NCBI GenBank assembly: GCA_964442905.1
Contig: CAYUBD010000015.1
Span: forward strand, 1 to 22,453
From: JAFGFG01 sp964442905
GTDB taxonomy: Archaea; Aenigmatarchaeota; Aenigmatarchaeia; QMZP01; JAFGSV01
Direction: 5' to 3'
DNA: 22,453 nucleotides
Positions 7,931 through 14,998 of the stretch are shown here, in pieces (positions within the stretch are counted from its first letter, which is position 1; every line of letters begins with the position of its first letter). The notes beneath the pieces are model-generated. The model was not told where the DNA came from, ran no database searches, and saw only the letters and a program-made list of their open reading frames with translations. The translations under genes were made by a program, and so were the position numbers.

Positions 7931-8716
7931 TTACCGCAAAGCGGCACCGATTGCGGCACAGTACTCGGCATCTTTCGGGAATCCTGCTTTTCCGCCCATG
8001 AGCTTCACTGTATCCGTCATGGTCTTCTTTACCGTGCCGTTGAGTGACACGCGGCCGCACATGAGCATTGATTTTTCCTGGCCGGCAGTCTTCGCGGCAA
8101 AATAGGACATGACACCGATGTTCTCCCCGACCATCTTCAGCATGCTGTGGGCTATCTCGTTCTTGCCGTGTCTCCTGCAGGCCTTCCCGAAGTTGGATGC
8201 TGTCGCTTTTGCGGGTATCTTTCCTATCCCGCTACCGACGATGTCTTTCACGGTAAGGTCCATTTCACCCCTGCCCCTTTTCGCAAGTTTTTCGACTTCA
8301 TCAACAGATTTGTTAATCATGAGAGTTGCCAGTCCACGGATCGTTCCACCCCCGATGCCGGTGCCTCCGAGATGCCTGGCTTTACCGTTTTTCACGGAAA
8401 CAAAGGCCGTGCCTGTGCCTATGCTTGCAACGAAAACACTGCGCTTCCCGGAAAGGTATCCGCCGCCCTTTCCTATGGCCTTTATTTCACCAACAAGTTT
8501 GAATGGTACCGGAAAGTCCCTTCTCCGGATCTTTCGTGAGCCGCCGCCTGTAAGCACGACTTTGCACTTTCCCCGAACTTTCTTCCTGAGGCAGTTATAG
8601 CATTTTACGGCATGCTTTGGCTCGTTACCTTCAACGGAGCATTTCGCTTTCAGCGTTTTTTCATCCAGGAGAACTCCCTGTGTGTTGGTGCCTCCAATAT
8701 CTATTCCCATTATCAT
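7931..8716 (-). CDS. Type II pantothenate kinase-like ASKHA kinase
   Basis: This 261-residue sugar-kinase/Hsp70-fold (ASKHA) kinase resembles type II pantothenate kinases, which phosphorylate pantothenate in CoA synthesis. Visible features are the phosphate-1 loop GIDIGGT (4-10), TGGGS (56-60), VGEIKAIGKGG (75-85) with Glu77 at the position of the catalytic Glu, ASIGTGTAFV (97-106), GGTGIGGGTIRGL (117-129) and ASNFGK (173-178). The length matches the bacterial enzyme (about 265). Archaea usually make 4'-phosphopantothenate through pantoate kinase and phosphopantothenate synthetase, so this would be unusual. Alternatives are a BadF/BcrAD-type ATPase subunit or another small-molecule kinase. 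The ATG overlaps the stop of the transporter gene (TAATG), with GAGGT 7 bp upstream, so the two are coupled. A second in-frame ATG lies two codons on. Confidence 0.7.
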   Translation of the reverse strand: MIMGIDIGGTNTQGVLLDEKTLKAKCSVEGNEPKHAVKCYNCLRKKVRGKCKVVLTGGGSRKIRRRDFPVPFKLVGEIKAIGKGGGYLSGKRSVFVASIGTGTAFVSVKNGKARHLGGTGIGGGTIRGLATLMINKSVDEVEKLAKRGRGEMDLTVKDIVGSGIGKIPAKATASNFGKACRRHGKNEIAHSMLKMVGENIGVMSYFAAKTAGQEKSMLMCGRVSLNGTVKKTMTDTVKLMGGKAGFPKDAEYCAAIGAALR

Positions 8717-10455
8717 TATATCAACCTCTTTCGCAGAGCCAGTGCAGCGATGAGGACAACACCGAACGTCCCGAAAAGAAGTCCGCCGGAAATCGTTGAG
8801 TCAACGCCTGCAACGAACATGGCCTTGTGGCCGAGCCCTGCTATGCCTTCGCCGCCCATCACACCAGCAGCTGTTATTATACCAATCGCAGTGAAGAGAT
8901 TCACGTCCTTCCTGTCCGTGAAATACCTTATCAGCCCGCCTATCGCCAGGAGCAGACCAAGGACCATCCCGAGGAACAAACCAATGCCAAAGACCATCGG
9001 TATCACCGGAGCACGTCGTTTTGTCACGGTCTCCAGTACGACCCACGCAAAAGCGATGATGAATCCAGTATAGAATGCCCATGGATGAGCGAACCCGAAG
9101 ATGGACCCCGCGACCATCTGGGCCTGCGGAGCCGGCATGGCAGCCGTGAAGAATTCCGTGCTGTATGCATCGATTATCATGTTCAGGACGAATGGTGCCA
9201 GAAGCCCTGCGACTATGACAGCTATCAGATCAACCTTGATGATGTCCTTGGCTCTCGTCCCGAGTATCTTTGCGGACTTGTAATCATGCCCGATATCACC
9301 AGCGATGGCAGATGCTATGGCAACGAACGCCACTATGAGAAATGCCGAAATATAATCCAGCTGCATACCGACCATTGCGAAAAAACCTATCGCGAGCAGT
9401 CCTATTATTATCCCGAACTGCTCCAGCGGATCTATGTCAGTTTCACCTGTCATCATGGCAGCAACGCTCGACATCACCCAAACGCCGAGTACGGCTATGA
9501 GAGCTCCGGCTGGATGGATACCTACCATAGAAAGCACTGCAAAAGCTACCACCGAGAATATCGGGGTCGCTCTGGTGTACCATGGCGTTCCACTGAGATG
9601 GAAAAGCGGCCTGAATATCTTTCCTGCCCTTGGAATGACGTATGCTACAAAAAAGCCTATTCCGGTGCCTATGACCATTCCCATACCCGCGTTCTGCATT
9701 ATTCCCGCGCCCACATCAGCTGCAGCGAAACCCATAGCTGCCATCAACGGAATCAGTACAATCCAACCTATGAATGAACCCCCGAACCATGAATTTACGG
9801 AAGCCTTCGGTCCGAGTATATAACCTATTCCCACAGCCAGCGGCATGGGGTATAATGCTAAAGTCAATCCGATTTCCGGAGCAATGTCAAAGCCCCAGCC
9901 AGCCGGGAAATACAATTCCCTGAGCAGTACGAAGATTCCAGTCAGTGAAAGTGCGAGTGCGAGGTAGAATGTGCCCCTTCCAATCTGGGTCTCGGCCTTG
10001 ATGACCTCCGCACCTGCGGTCCCGCTGGGATATGGCAGGTTCTCCTCATCCACGAATACGCGCCTCATTGGAACTGAAAGCAGGACACCGAGCACACCAG
10101 CAGTGATGCAGACCGTTGCCAGTGAGAGTACGGAAGGCATAGATATGCTCACGCCCTGTGTCTGCAGGTAGAGTATACCGGGTATCGTGAAAACCACGCC
10201 GGATGCCAGCATGCCTCCGATGGTCCCTCCGGCTTGGGCGACGTTCATCTCATGCCTGTTCGTTTTACCTGACATCCTTGCGAAGAGCTGCAGAAGCGCA
10301 CCGGCTGCAACGGCACTGAATATTATAGGCCATGGCAGGGAGCCTATCCTCAGGGCGATGTAGCTGGAAATGACGAGCAGGAAAACCGTGAGCAGAATGG
10401 CAATGGTCACGGATCTGAACGTGAATCCAGAATCACCTATCTCCTCAGGATGCAT
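8716..10455 (-). CDS. OPT-family oligopeptide transporter
   Basis: This 579-residue, very hydrophobic protein has roughly 14-16 transmembrane helices and hardly any soluble domain. Signatures of the OPT (oligopeptide/metal-chelate) superfamily are the NVAQAGGTIGG segment, the loop ENLPYPSGTAGAEVIKAE, the GPKASVNSWFGG region and the C-terminal GGEGIAGLGHKAMFVAGVD segment. Members import peptides or metal-siderophore chelates by proton symport; the substrate here cannot be told. The start at 10455 gives MHPEEIGDSG with GGTGAT 3 bp upstream, the same spacing as at the gap gene. The adjacent ATG at 10458 would touch the Shine-Dalgarno, and an earlier ATG-like start at 10488 lies before it. It is translationally coupled to the downstream kinase gene. 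Confidence 0.88.
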   Translation of the reverse strand: MHPEEIGDSGFTFRSVTIAILLTVFLLVISSYIALRIGSLPWPIIFSAVAAGALLQLFARMSGKTNRHEMNVAQAGGTIGGMLASGVVFTIPGILYLQTQGVSISMPSVLSLATVCITAGVLGVLLSVPMRRVFVDEENLPYPSGTAGAEVIKAETQIGRGTFYLALALSLTGIFVLLRELYFPAGWGFDIAPEIGLTLALYPMPLAVGIGYILGPKASVNSWFGGSFIGWIVLIPLMAAMGFAAADVGAGIMQNAGMGMVIGTGIGFFVAYVIPRAGKIFRPLFHLSGTPWYTRATPIFSVVAFAVLSMVGIHPAGALIAVLGVWVMSSVAAMMTGETDIDPLEQFGIIIGLLAIGFFAMVGMQLDYISAFLIVAFVAIASAIAGDIGHDYKSAKILGTRAKDIIKVDLIAVIVAGLLAPFVLNMIIDAYSTEFFTAAMPAPQAQMVAGSIFGFAHPWAFYTGFIIAFAWVVLETVTKRRAPVIPMVFGIGLFLGMVLGLLLAIGGLIRYFTDRKDVNLFTAIGIITAAGVMGGEGIAGLGHKAMFVAGVDSTISGGLLFGTFGVVLIAALALRKRLI

Positions 10456-10458
10456 CAT

Positions 10459-10500
10459 ATCACCAATTAAACTAATGACGAAAAACAAACCTTAAAAATG
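10459..10500 (-). promoter_or_regulatory. Promoter and Shine-Dalgarno of OPT-kinase operon
   Basis: GGTGAT (minus strand, 10459-10464) precedes the ATG at 10455 by 3 bp. A TATA-like TTTTTAAGG lies at about 10491-10499, 36-44 bp upstream of the ATG, implying a short leader. Confidence 0.45.
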
Positions 10501-10566
10501 TTGGGTAATCTACTCGTCAATCGGTTAAGGCTTCGCCGATTTCCATATAGACTCCAAAGGGGAAGA

Positions 10567-10574
10567 ATTTTAAG
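10567..10574 (+). promoter_or_regulatory. TATA-like box of beta-propeller gene
   Basis: ATTTTAAG lies 23-30 bp upstream of the ATG at 10597 and no Shine-Dalgarno sequence is seen. This fits a leaderless archaeal transcript and supports 10597 over the in-frame upstream ATG at 10498. Confidence 0.5.
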
Positions 10575-10596
10575 CTTTTTCTTCTTATTTTACCTT

Positions 10597-11892
10597 ATGG
10601 CGGACTTTGAAGACTTGGACGACTTCTCCGTGGAGATGGGCAGCTTCGACATAAAGCGGGTCAAGAAGTTCGACCGTATGTGGGGAACCGGGCAGGGAGG
10701 CAGCGTCACTAGCGGTATCATACTCTACAATGGGGTGATATACTTCGCATCAGCAAACTACATAATCTACGCCGTAAGGCCTGAGAACGGCGATCTCGTG
10801 TGGAAGTTCAGGACCGAGGGCGTAATAGCGGAGACCACACCCAAGATACACGACGGGATTCTCTACTGCGGAAGTTTTGACAGGAACATGTACGCCATTG
10901 ATGCCGGTACGGGAAAACTCGTATGGAAGTTCACAGCAAGCGACAAGGTTGGTTCCGGGGTTGCGGCAGACCGTGGAAAGGTCTACTTCGGAAGTAAGGA
11001 CCAGAACGTCTACTGCCTCGACGCAAAGACTGGAGAACTTCTGTGGAAATTCAGGACGTATGACTGTATTATATCGGAACCGCTGGTCGCAGGTGACAAG
11101 CTTGTCATAGGGTCCTACGACCACTTCGTCTACTGCCTCGATAAGGAGACAGGGCGTCTGATATGGAAGTTCGAGACCCAGGGGGAGATACATAACACCA
11201 ACCCAATGGCGCACAAGGACGGGATTCTATACTTCGGCTCTTTCGACAACCAGACGAGGGCCGTCGACATCGAGACCGGAAGGCTCTTGTGGAAGACGAA
11301 ATGCGGGAGCTACGGAATGGGTGTTGCACCTGTAGTACACGAAGACATGATATTTCAGGCCACAAGGGACGGCCAGATTTTCGCCCTCGGCCTGAACGGC
11401 AAAATCATCTGGAAGTACACAGGAAGCGATGAGGATGTCATGGGAATACCGACCGTGATAGACGGCCTGATTTACGTGGGATCCGTCGGCGACTACTTCA
11501 TGAGATGCTTCTCGCTCGACGGGAAAGAATTGTGGAAGTTCAGGACGGAATGGTTCGTCTACGAGAGGTCCGTCATGATAGGCAATCATCTTGTATTCGC
11601 CTCCTGGGACTGTAACACATACTGCATAGATGTGGACACACGGCAGGTGGTCTGGAAGTTCAGGTGTGCGGGCTCCCCAGCCTACGTGCCGCCCCCTTTT
11701 GATGCATTCGATCTTCAAGTTCCGATAGCTCAGTCAGAAACCGAAGAAAAGAAGAAGACATACGATCTGGACTTCGGCGACGAGAGTGAGGAGAACACCA
11801 GCACGTACAAGTCACGCATAACATACCAGATTTCCACCCAGTACGCCTCAAAAGGCAAGTACCAGATAGATTCAAATGAAGAGGAATTCTAA
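10597..11892 (+). CDS. Cytosolic eight-repeat PQQ-like beta-propeller protein
   Basis: This 431-residue protein consists mainly of eight repeats of about 40 residues, each ending in hydrophobic-WK[F/Y/T], with the Trp at 69, 110, 150, 190, 232, 272, 313 and 353. Most repeats carry the PQQ-like pattern G.[I/V]Y.GS.D..[V/M]Y.[L/I]D..TG.L.WKF. This predicts an eight-bladed propeller like BamB or the quinoprotein dehydrogenase fold. There is no signal peptide or membrane segment, and residues 1-19 are acidic, so it is probably cytosolic. No catalytic quinoprotein residues are recognisable; a scaffold or binding role is more likely, but the function is unknown. After the propeller a charged tail (about 378-431) contains YKSRITYQISTQYASKGKYQ and ends in an acidic run. 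Convergent with the splicing endonuclease gene. Confidence 0.85.
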   Translation: MADFEDLDDFSVEMGSFDIKRVKKFDRMWGTGQGGSVTSGIILYNGVIYFASANYIIYAVRPENGDLVWKFRTEGVIAETTPKIHDGILYCGSFDRNMYAIDAGTGKLVWKFTASDKVGSGVAADRGKVYFGSKDQNVYCLDAKTGELLWKFRTYDCIISEPLVAGDKLVIGSYDHFVYCLDKETGRLIWKFETQGEIHNTNPMAHKDGILYFGSFDNQTRAVDIETGRLLWKTKCGSYGMGVAPVVHEDMIFQATRDGQIFALGLNGKIIWKYTGSDEDVMGIPTVIDGLIYVGSVGDYFMRCFSLDGKELWKFRTEWFVYERSVMIGNHLVFASWDCNTYCIDVDTRQVVWKFRCAGSPAYVPPPFDAFDLQVPIAQSETEEKKKTYDLDFGDESEENTSTYKSRITYQISTQYASKGKYQIDSNEEEF

Positions 11893-11919
11893 GGGAACCC
11901 GTTCCTGTTTGGAGAAGGC

Positions 11920-12017
11920 AAAAGCGTTCACGGAAAACGAGTGGCAGGCCTGCGTACTTTTCGCGAACGTTTTAGCGTGCTTGCATGCGCTAAAAGGTTC
12001 AGGGACGGAGCCACTCG
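11920..12017. other. Nested inverted repeats between convergent genes; possible bidirectional terminator or structured RNA
   Basis: GAACGTTTTAGCG (11965-11977) and CGCTAAAAGGTTC (11988-12000) pair over 12 of 13 positions around a 10-nt loop. This hairpin is enclosed by a perfect 8-bp inverted repeat, CGAGTGGC (11938-11945) and GCCACTCG (12010-12017). The left arm of the inner hairpin could instead pair with AAAAGCGTTCACG at 11920-11932, giving a competing fold. The right arms overlap the last codons and stop of the endonuclease gene. A small GGAAC/GTTCC hairpin sits just after the propeller stop at 11895-11906. The likeliest role is ending the two convergent transcripts; a small RNA is possible. 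No tRNA fold was found here. Confidence 0.45.
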
Positions 12018-13195
12018 ATTTCGTAGTAATCGAACTTCGCGCCCTGCAGCTTTATCTTGTTGAGCGCATAATATGTGATTGCGGTTTCACGGTCTGTGAT
12101 TGATAGTATGAGGTTGAGGTTCATGGCCTCTGACTTTTTCAGTAATGATGCGAGTTCCACGCCGCCTATATGCTCTTCCTCGCTTACTGCGGCCAGCAGA
12201 TATCTCGGCCTGTCTTTCGGAGGCGCCTCCCGTACCCAGTCCTTACCCTTCTTCTTCCTCCTGTATGCTTCGAAATCTGCCGGGTAATCGACATAATCCT
12301 TTGCCGTAAGCTTCGGTATTCCCAGAATGAACGTCTTCTTCACACCATGGGCAACCCTTACGGCCCTCGCCCACTCGGAAATGAGGAGCTTCTCCTCCTT
12401 CGGAAAGATGTGCAGGACATGCTTGGAGTGTACCCATTTCCCGGAGTTTGATTCATTGACGGGCGATGCGCCGGGGAAGTAAATCCTGAAATGCGTCCCG
12501 AACTTGAAACCGGTCTTCACGATGTATCCGCGCATTCTCCAGTCTTCATATGCCTGAAACATGGTCCTGGCGAATTCCCTTCTACCGGCTACATCATCCA
12601 TGATTTTTTTTGGTGTTGAAGTTTTGCCTGTCAGAGCATCGAATATTCTGAGGCCGAAATGTTTGGAAAGCAGCAATACCTCAAAGAAGTTCAGCTTCAG
12701 GATGTTTCCTCTCTCCTGCTTGTAGACGCCAATCTGGCCAAGCCACCACTCACTGAAGAGTCCTTTGCTTACATTCGTATCATCAAGGACACCCATCGCA
12801 GAGCTCGAATCCCATACAACTTTCGCCTTGAGCTTTTCAAGGTCCATGTTCCTTGACGGGTATTTCTTTACATGGCTGCTCCTCTTCATCCCCTTCGTGT
12901 TCTCATCTGCCCTTCTTATGATGAGCCCGCGGTCCCTCCAGTCCCTGTAGGCATTGTATTTTATCATGAGCCTCGGGTCTTTACCCGCATACGCAGCAAG
13001 TATGCCATCGAAGCCAAGCTTCTTGCTCTTATAATTCACGACACCGTTCTGTAAGTCGATGATGTAGAGAGCTTCCTCGGGCATGAGCCAGAGTTTGTTC
13101 CCTTTCTGCTCCCCGAAAGAGTTATTCCTGAGCCTGTCAGCATCTTCGCCTTCCGCCCATAGACCTTTCTTGGGGTCGAAATTCACTTCAATCAT
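11999..13195 (-). CDS. endA: tRNA-splicing endonuclease, apparent three-unit fused form
   Basis: This enzyme cleaves introns from pre-tRNA at bulge-helix-bulge structures. The 398 residues hold three endonuclease-like units. An N-terminal unit (about 1-96) has an EndA-like N domain (LWLMPEEALYIIDL) and a truncated second part ending DWRDRGLIIR, without catalytic residues. The central unit (about 120-295) is complete, with EDWRMRGYIVKTGFKFG, Tyr239 (in FRIYF), His256 (in VHSKHV) and Lys287 (in VAHGVKK) at the triad positions. A C-terminal unit (about 328-398) has the structural fold and a typical ending, YYEIEWLRP. Ordinary archaeal subunits are about 170-180 (homotetramer) or about 350 residues (fused dimer). 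This layout matches the epsilon2 form of ARMAN-type archaea. A TATA-like tract lies upstream, and RNase HI is divergent. Confidence 0.88.
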   Translation of the reverse strand: MIEVNFDPKKGLWAEGEDADRLRNNSFGEQKGNKLWLMPEEALYIIDLQNGVVNYKSKKLGFDGILAAYAGKDPRLMIKYNAYRDWRDRGLIIRRADENTKGMKRSSHVKKYPSRNMDLEKLKAKVVWDSSSAMGVLDDTNVSKGLFSEWWLGQIGVYKQERGNILKLNFFEVLLLSKHFGLRIFDALTGKTSTPKKIMDDVAGRREFARTMFQAYEDWRMRGYIVKTGFKFGTHFRIYFPGASPVNESNSGKWVHSKHVLHIFPKEEKLLISEWARAVRVAHGVKKTFILGIPKLTAKDYVDYPADFEAYRRKKKGKDWVREAPPKDRPRYLLAAVSEEEHIGGVELASLLKKSEAMNLNLILSITDRETAITYYALNKIKLQGAKFDYYEIEWLRP

Positions 13196-13216
13196 AGTTT
13201 ACCTATCCACTAATCG

Positions 13217-13259
13217 TTTTTATGTTTTAAATTGGGCCGTGTTAAATTTAATTAGGTGT
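13217..13259. promoter_or_regulatory. Divergent promoter region of endA and rnhA
   Basis: The 68-bp space between start codons is AT-rich. On the minus strand AATTTAAAAC and CATAAAAACG (13217-13240) lie about 22-45 bp upstream of the endA ATG. On the plus strand GTTAAATTTAA lies upstream of AGGTG (13255-13259), a Shine-Dalgarno-like sequence 4 bp before the GTG start of RNase HI. Confidence 0.4.
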
Positions 13260-13263
13260 TTTT

Positions 13264-13677
13264 GTGGCTGATATGAAGATATTCACAGACGGCGGCTCAA
13301 GGGGAAATCCCGGACCAGCAGCTTTTGCTCTATTGATATACGATAACAAAGGCAATCTCTTGGAGAGCCACAGCGAGTTCATAGGAGATGCTACCAACAA
13401 TGTCGCTGAGTACAGGGGTATCCTGAAGGCACTGAAGATTGCAAATAAGCATGGTAAAGGAGACGTTCTCTGCACGATGGACAGCGAGCTCGCAGTGATG
13501 CAGCTTTCCGGAAAGTATAAAGTCAAGAAGCCCCATCTCAGGGAACTATATGAAATGGTTAAAGCTGAAGAAAAGAACTTCAAATCAGTGAGCTATGCGC
13601 ATGTCAAGAGGGATGACCAGTACATAATATGCGCTGACGGCATGCTTAACAAGACCCTTGACAAGGTGAGCAGATGA
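13264..13677 (+). CDS. rnhA: Ribonuclease HI
   Basis: This 137-residue type 1 RNase H degrades the RNA strand of RNA-DNA hybrids, such as R-loops or primer remnants. The four catalytic acidic residues are visible: Asp9 in FTDGGSRGNPGPAA, Glu49 in NNVAEYRG, Asp73 in TMDSELAV and Asp125 in ICADGMLNK. It lacks the basic loop of the E. coli enzyme, as is common for archaeal and short bacterial forms. The GTG at 13264 is taken as start because AGGTG lies 4 bp upstream; the ATG at 13273 is the alternative. The stop overlaps the start of the next gene (ATGA), so the two are translated together. Confidence 0.92.
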   Translation: MADMKIFTDGGSRGNPGPAAFALLIYDNKGNLLESHSEFIGDATNNVAEYRGILKALKIANKHGKGDVLCTMDSELAVMQLSGKYKVKKPHLRELYEMVKAEEKNFKSVSYAHVKRDDQYIICADGMLNKTLDKVSR

Positions 13678-14501
13678 ACATGAAGGACGTTCTCAAGGAC
13701 AGTTTTTCTGAAGATGAGCTGAAGAAGGTTCCAAGGGCTTTTGACGTCGTAGGTGATATCGCGATAATAGAGATACCGCTCGAATTAAAGCATCGGAGGA
13801 CAGAGATTGCAGAAGCCCTTCTGAAAGTGAACAAGCATATCCATACGGTATGCGACAAGTATGGAGAGCGTTCAGGTGAATACAGGCTTAATGACCTTGA
13901 GGTTCTGGCTGGAAAAGGCACCGTGGCCGAGCACAAGGAGAATGGCTGCCGGTTCAGGGTTGATTTGCGGAAGGCGTATTTCTCTGCTAGGGAATCCACA
14001 GAAAGGCAGAGGATAGGAAAGATGATAAAGCCCGGAGAAAACGTGCTTGTCATGTTCAGCGGGGTTTGCCCTTCTCCCATAATATACGCAAAGATGCAGC
14101 CCAGGCTGAATAAGGCATACGGAGCGGAGCTTAACCCTGATGCCCACGAATACGCAGTTGAGAATGTCAGAATAAACAGGATGCAGGCAAAGGTCGTACC
14201 GATTTGCGGTGATGTCAGAAAGGTATGCCCGGGGCTTGGCATAGGTTTTGACAGGATAACCATGCCGCTGCCGAAAGGCGCGCATGCTTTTCTGGACGTT
14301 GCCTTTGAGTGTGTGAAGAAAAACGGCATCATCCATTTCTATTACTACGATTTCGAGGGAGCGCTTTTTGACAAGGCTCTGGAATACGTGCATAATGCTG
14401 CGCTCAAAGCGAAGAAGAAAGTGAAAATCCTGGACAAGCGCAAGGTACTCCCCTACGGACCGAGGGTATGGAAGATATGCGTGGAGTTCAGGGTGCTGTG
14501 A
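13674..14501 (+). CDS. trm5: tRNA (guanine37-N1)-methyltransferase Trm5, short form
   Basis: This class I SAM-dependent enzyme of the Trm5/TYW2 family methylates G37 next to the anticodon to prevent frameshifting. Visible are the RNA-binding-like domain (about 20-100) with YRLNDLEVLAGKGT (70-83) and FRVDLRKAYFS (94-104), then the Rossmann domain: VLVMFSGVCPSPI (124-136), YGAELNPDAHEYAVENV (149-165), CGDVRKV (178-184), RITMPLPKGAHAFLDVA (194-210) and GIIHFYYY. Two oddities stand out. At 275 residues it is about 60 shorter than typical archaeal Trm5 and starts directly at the core, lacking the N-terminal D1 domain. The usual N-L-P motif reads P-L-P (198-200). It overlaps the RNase HI stop by 4 bp. 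A TYW2-like transferase is the main alternative. Confidence 0.85.
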   Translation: MNMKDVLKDSFSEDELKKVPRAFDVVGDIAIIEIPLELKHRRTEIAEALLKVNKHIHTVCDKYGERSGEYRLNDLEVLAGKGTVAEHKENGCRFRVDLRKAYFSARESTERQRIGKMIKPGENVLVMFSGVCPSPIIYAKMQPRLNKAYGAELNPDAHEYAVENVRINRMQAKVVPICGDVRKVCPGLGIGFDRITMPLPKGAHAFLDVAFECVKKNGIIHFYYYDFEGALFDKALEYVHNAALKAKKKVKILDKRKVLPYGPRVWKICVEFRVL

Positions 14502-14538
14502 AGGCGCCAGAAAACGCACGTCTTACACTGTGACATCA

Positions 14539-14967
14539 TCAGATAGGCAAAAGTGACGCCACAGTTCTGACAAGAATCGGTATGAGGTAGATGCTCACGA
14601 AGTAGCAAACCACGCTTATGATGAGCACGTGCAGCAGGGACATCTCCTTGAAGAAGAGCTTCACGAGCACTATCCATACAAGTATAGGAAGCAGCATGGT
14701 GATGAGACCCCCGAACGGTATCATCATAAGCATGCTTCCCAGTATTCCCACAACCCCGAACAGGTTTATGAGTGATACCAGGAACGCGAGAATGAAAGCA
14801 TTCAGCGGATGCGCCTCTTCACTGAATTTCTTAGCGAAAACCATGACGATTACAAGTATCACGATGCCGCCCACTATGGTCGACAGAATCAGATTCATCA
14901 CCAATCCCATGGGGTTAGCGAAGGATAAGTCCAGAATGCCTGTCAATGCTGAAAGCGGATCTGCCAT
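14539..14967 (-). CDS. Small four-helix membrane protein, unknown function
   Basis: This 142-residue hydrophobic protein is not recognised. Predicted transmembrane helices lie at about residues 20-44 (very Ile/Val-rich), 55-75, 78-105 and 111-135. Short charged loops separate them, including AKKFSEEAH and KLFFKEMS. There is no signal peptide with a cleavage site, no cysteine pair and no enzymatic motif. A TATA-like sequence (TATATAAAG, minus strand, 14989-14996) lies 22-29 bp upstream of the ATG, so it probably makes its own leaderless transcript, although it follows the glmS-gap-glmU-like genes on the same strand. It is convergent with trm5. Confidence 0.75.
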   Translation of the reverse strand: MADPLSALTGILDLSFANPMGLVMNLILSTIVGGIVILVIVMVFAKKFSEEAHPLNAFILAFLVSLINLFGVVGILGSMLMMIPFGGLITMLLPILVWIVLVKLFFKEMSLLHVLIISVVCYFVSIYLIPILVRTVASLLPI

Positions 14968-14988
14968 ATTAAGTTATTGGTTCCGTCA

Positions 14989-14996
14989 CTTTATAT
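14989..14996 (-). promoter_or_regulatory. TATA-like box of the small membrane protein gene
   Basis: Minus-strand TATATAAAG sits 22-29 bp before the ATG at 14967, a good archaeal TATA box, directly after the stop codon of the upstream nucleotidyltransferase gene. No Shine-Dalgarno sequence follows. Confidence 0.55.
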
Positions 14997-14998
14997 TT

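Noticed and set aside
8827..9777. 316-codon open frame on the plus strand opposite the OPT transporter
   Set aside because: Composition is rich in His/Cys/Arg/Tyr as expected from reading a membrane-protein gene antisense; no recognisable domain.
10720..11680. DNA-level tandem repeats in the propeller gene
   Set aside because: The recurring bases at TGGAAGTTC reflect the protein repeat (W-K-F); no long identical DNA units, so no separate repeat element.
11893..11998. Possible tRNA or tRNA-intron substrate next to the splicing endonuclease
   Set aside because: Hairpins are present, but no acceptor/D/anticodon/T-arm arrangement, no GTTCGA-type T loop and no bulge-helix-bulge geometry could be fitted.
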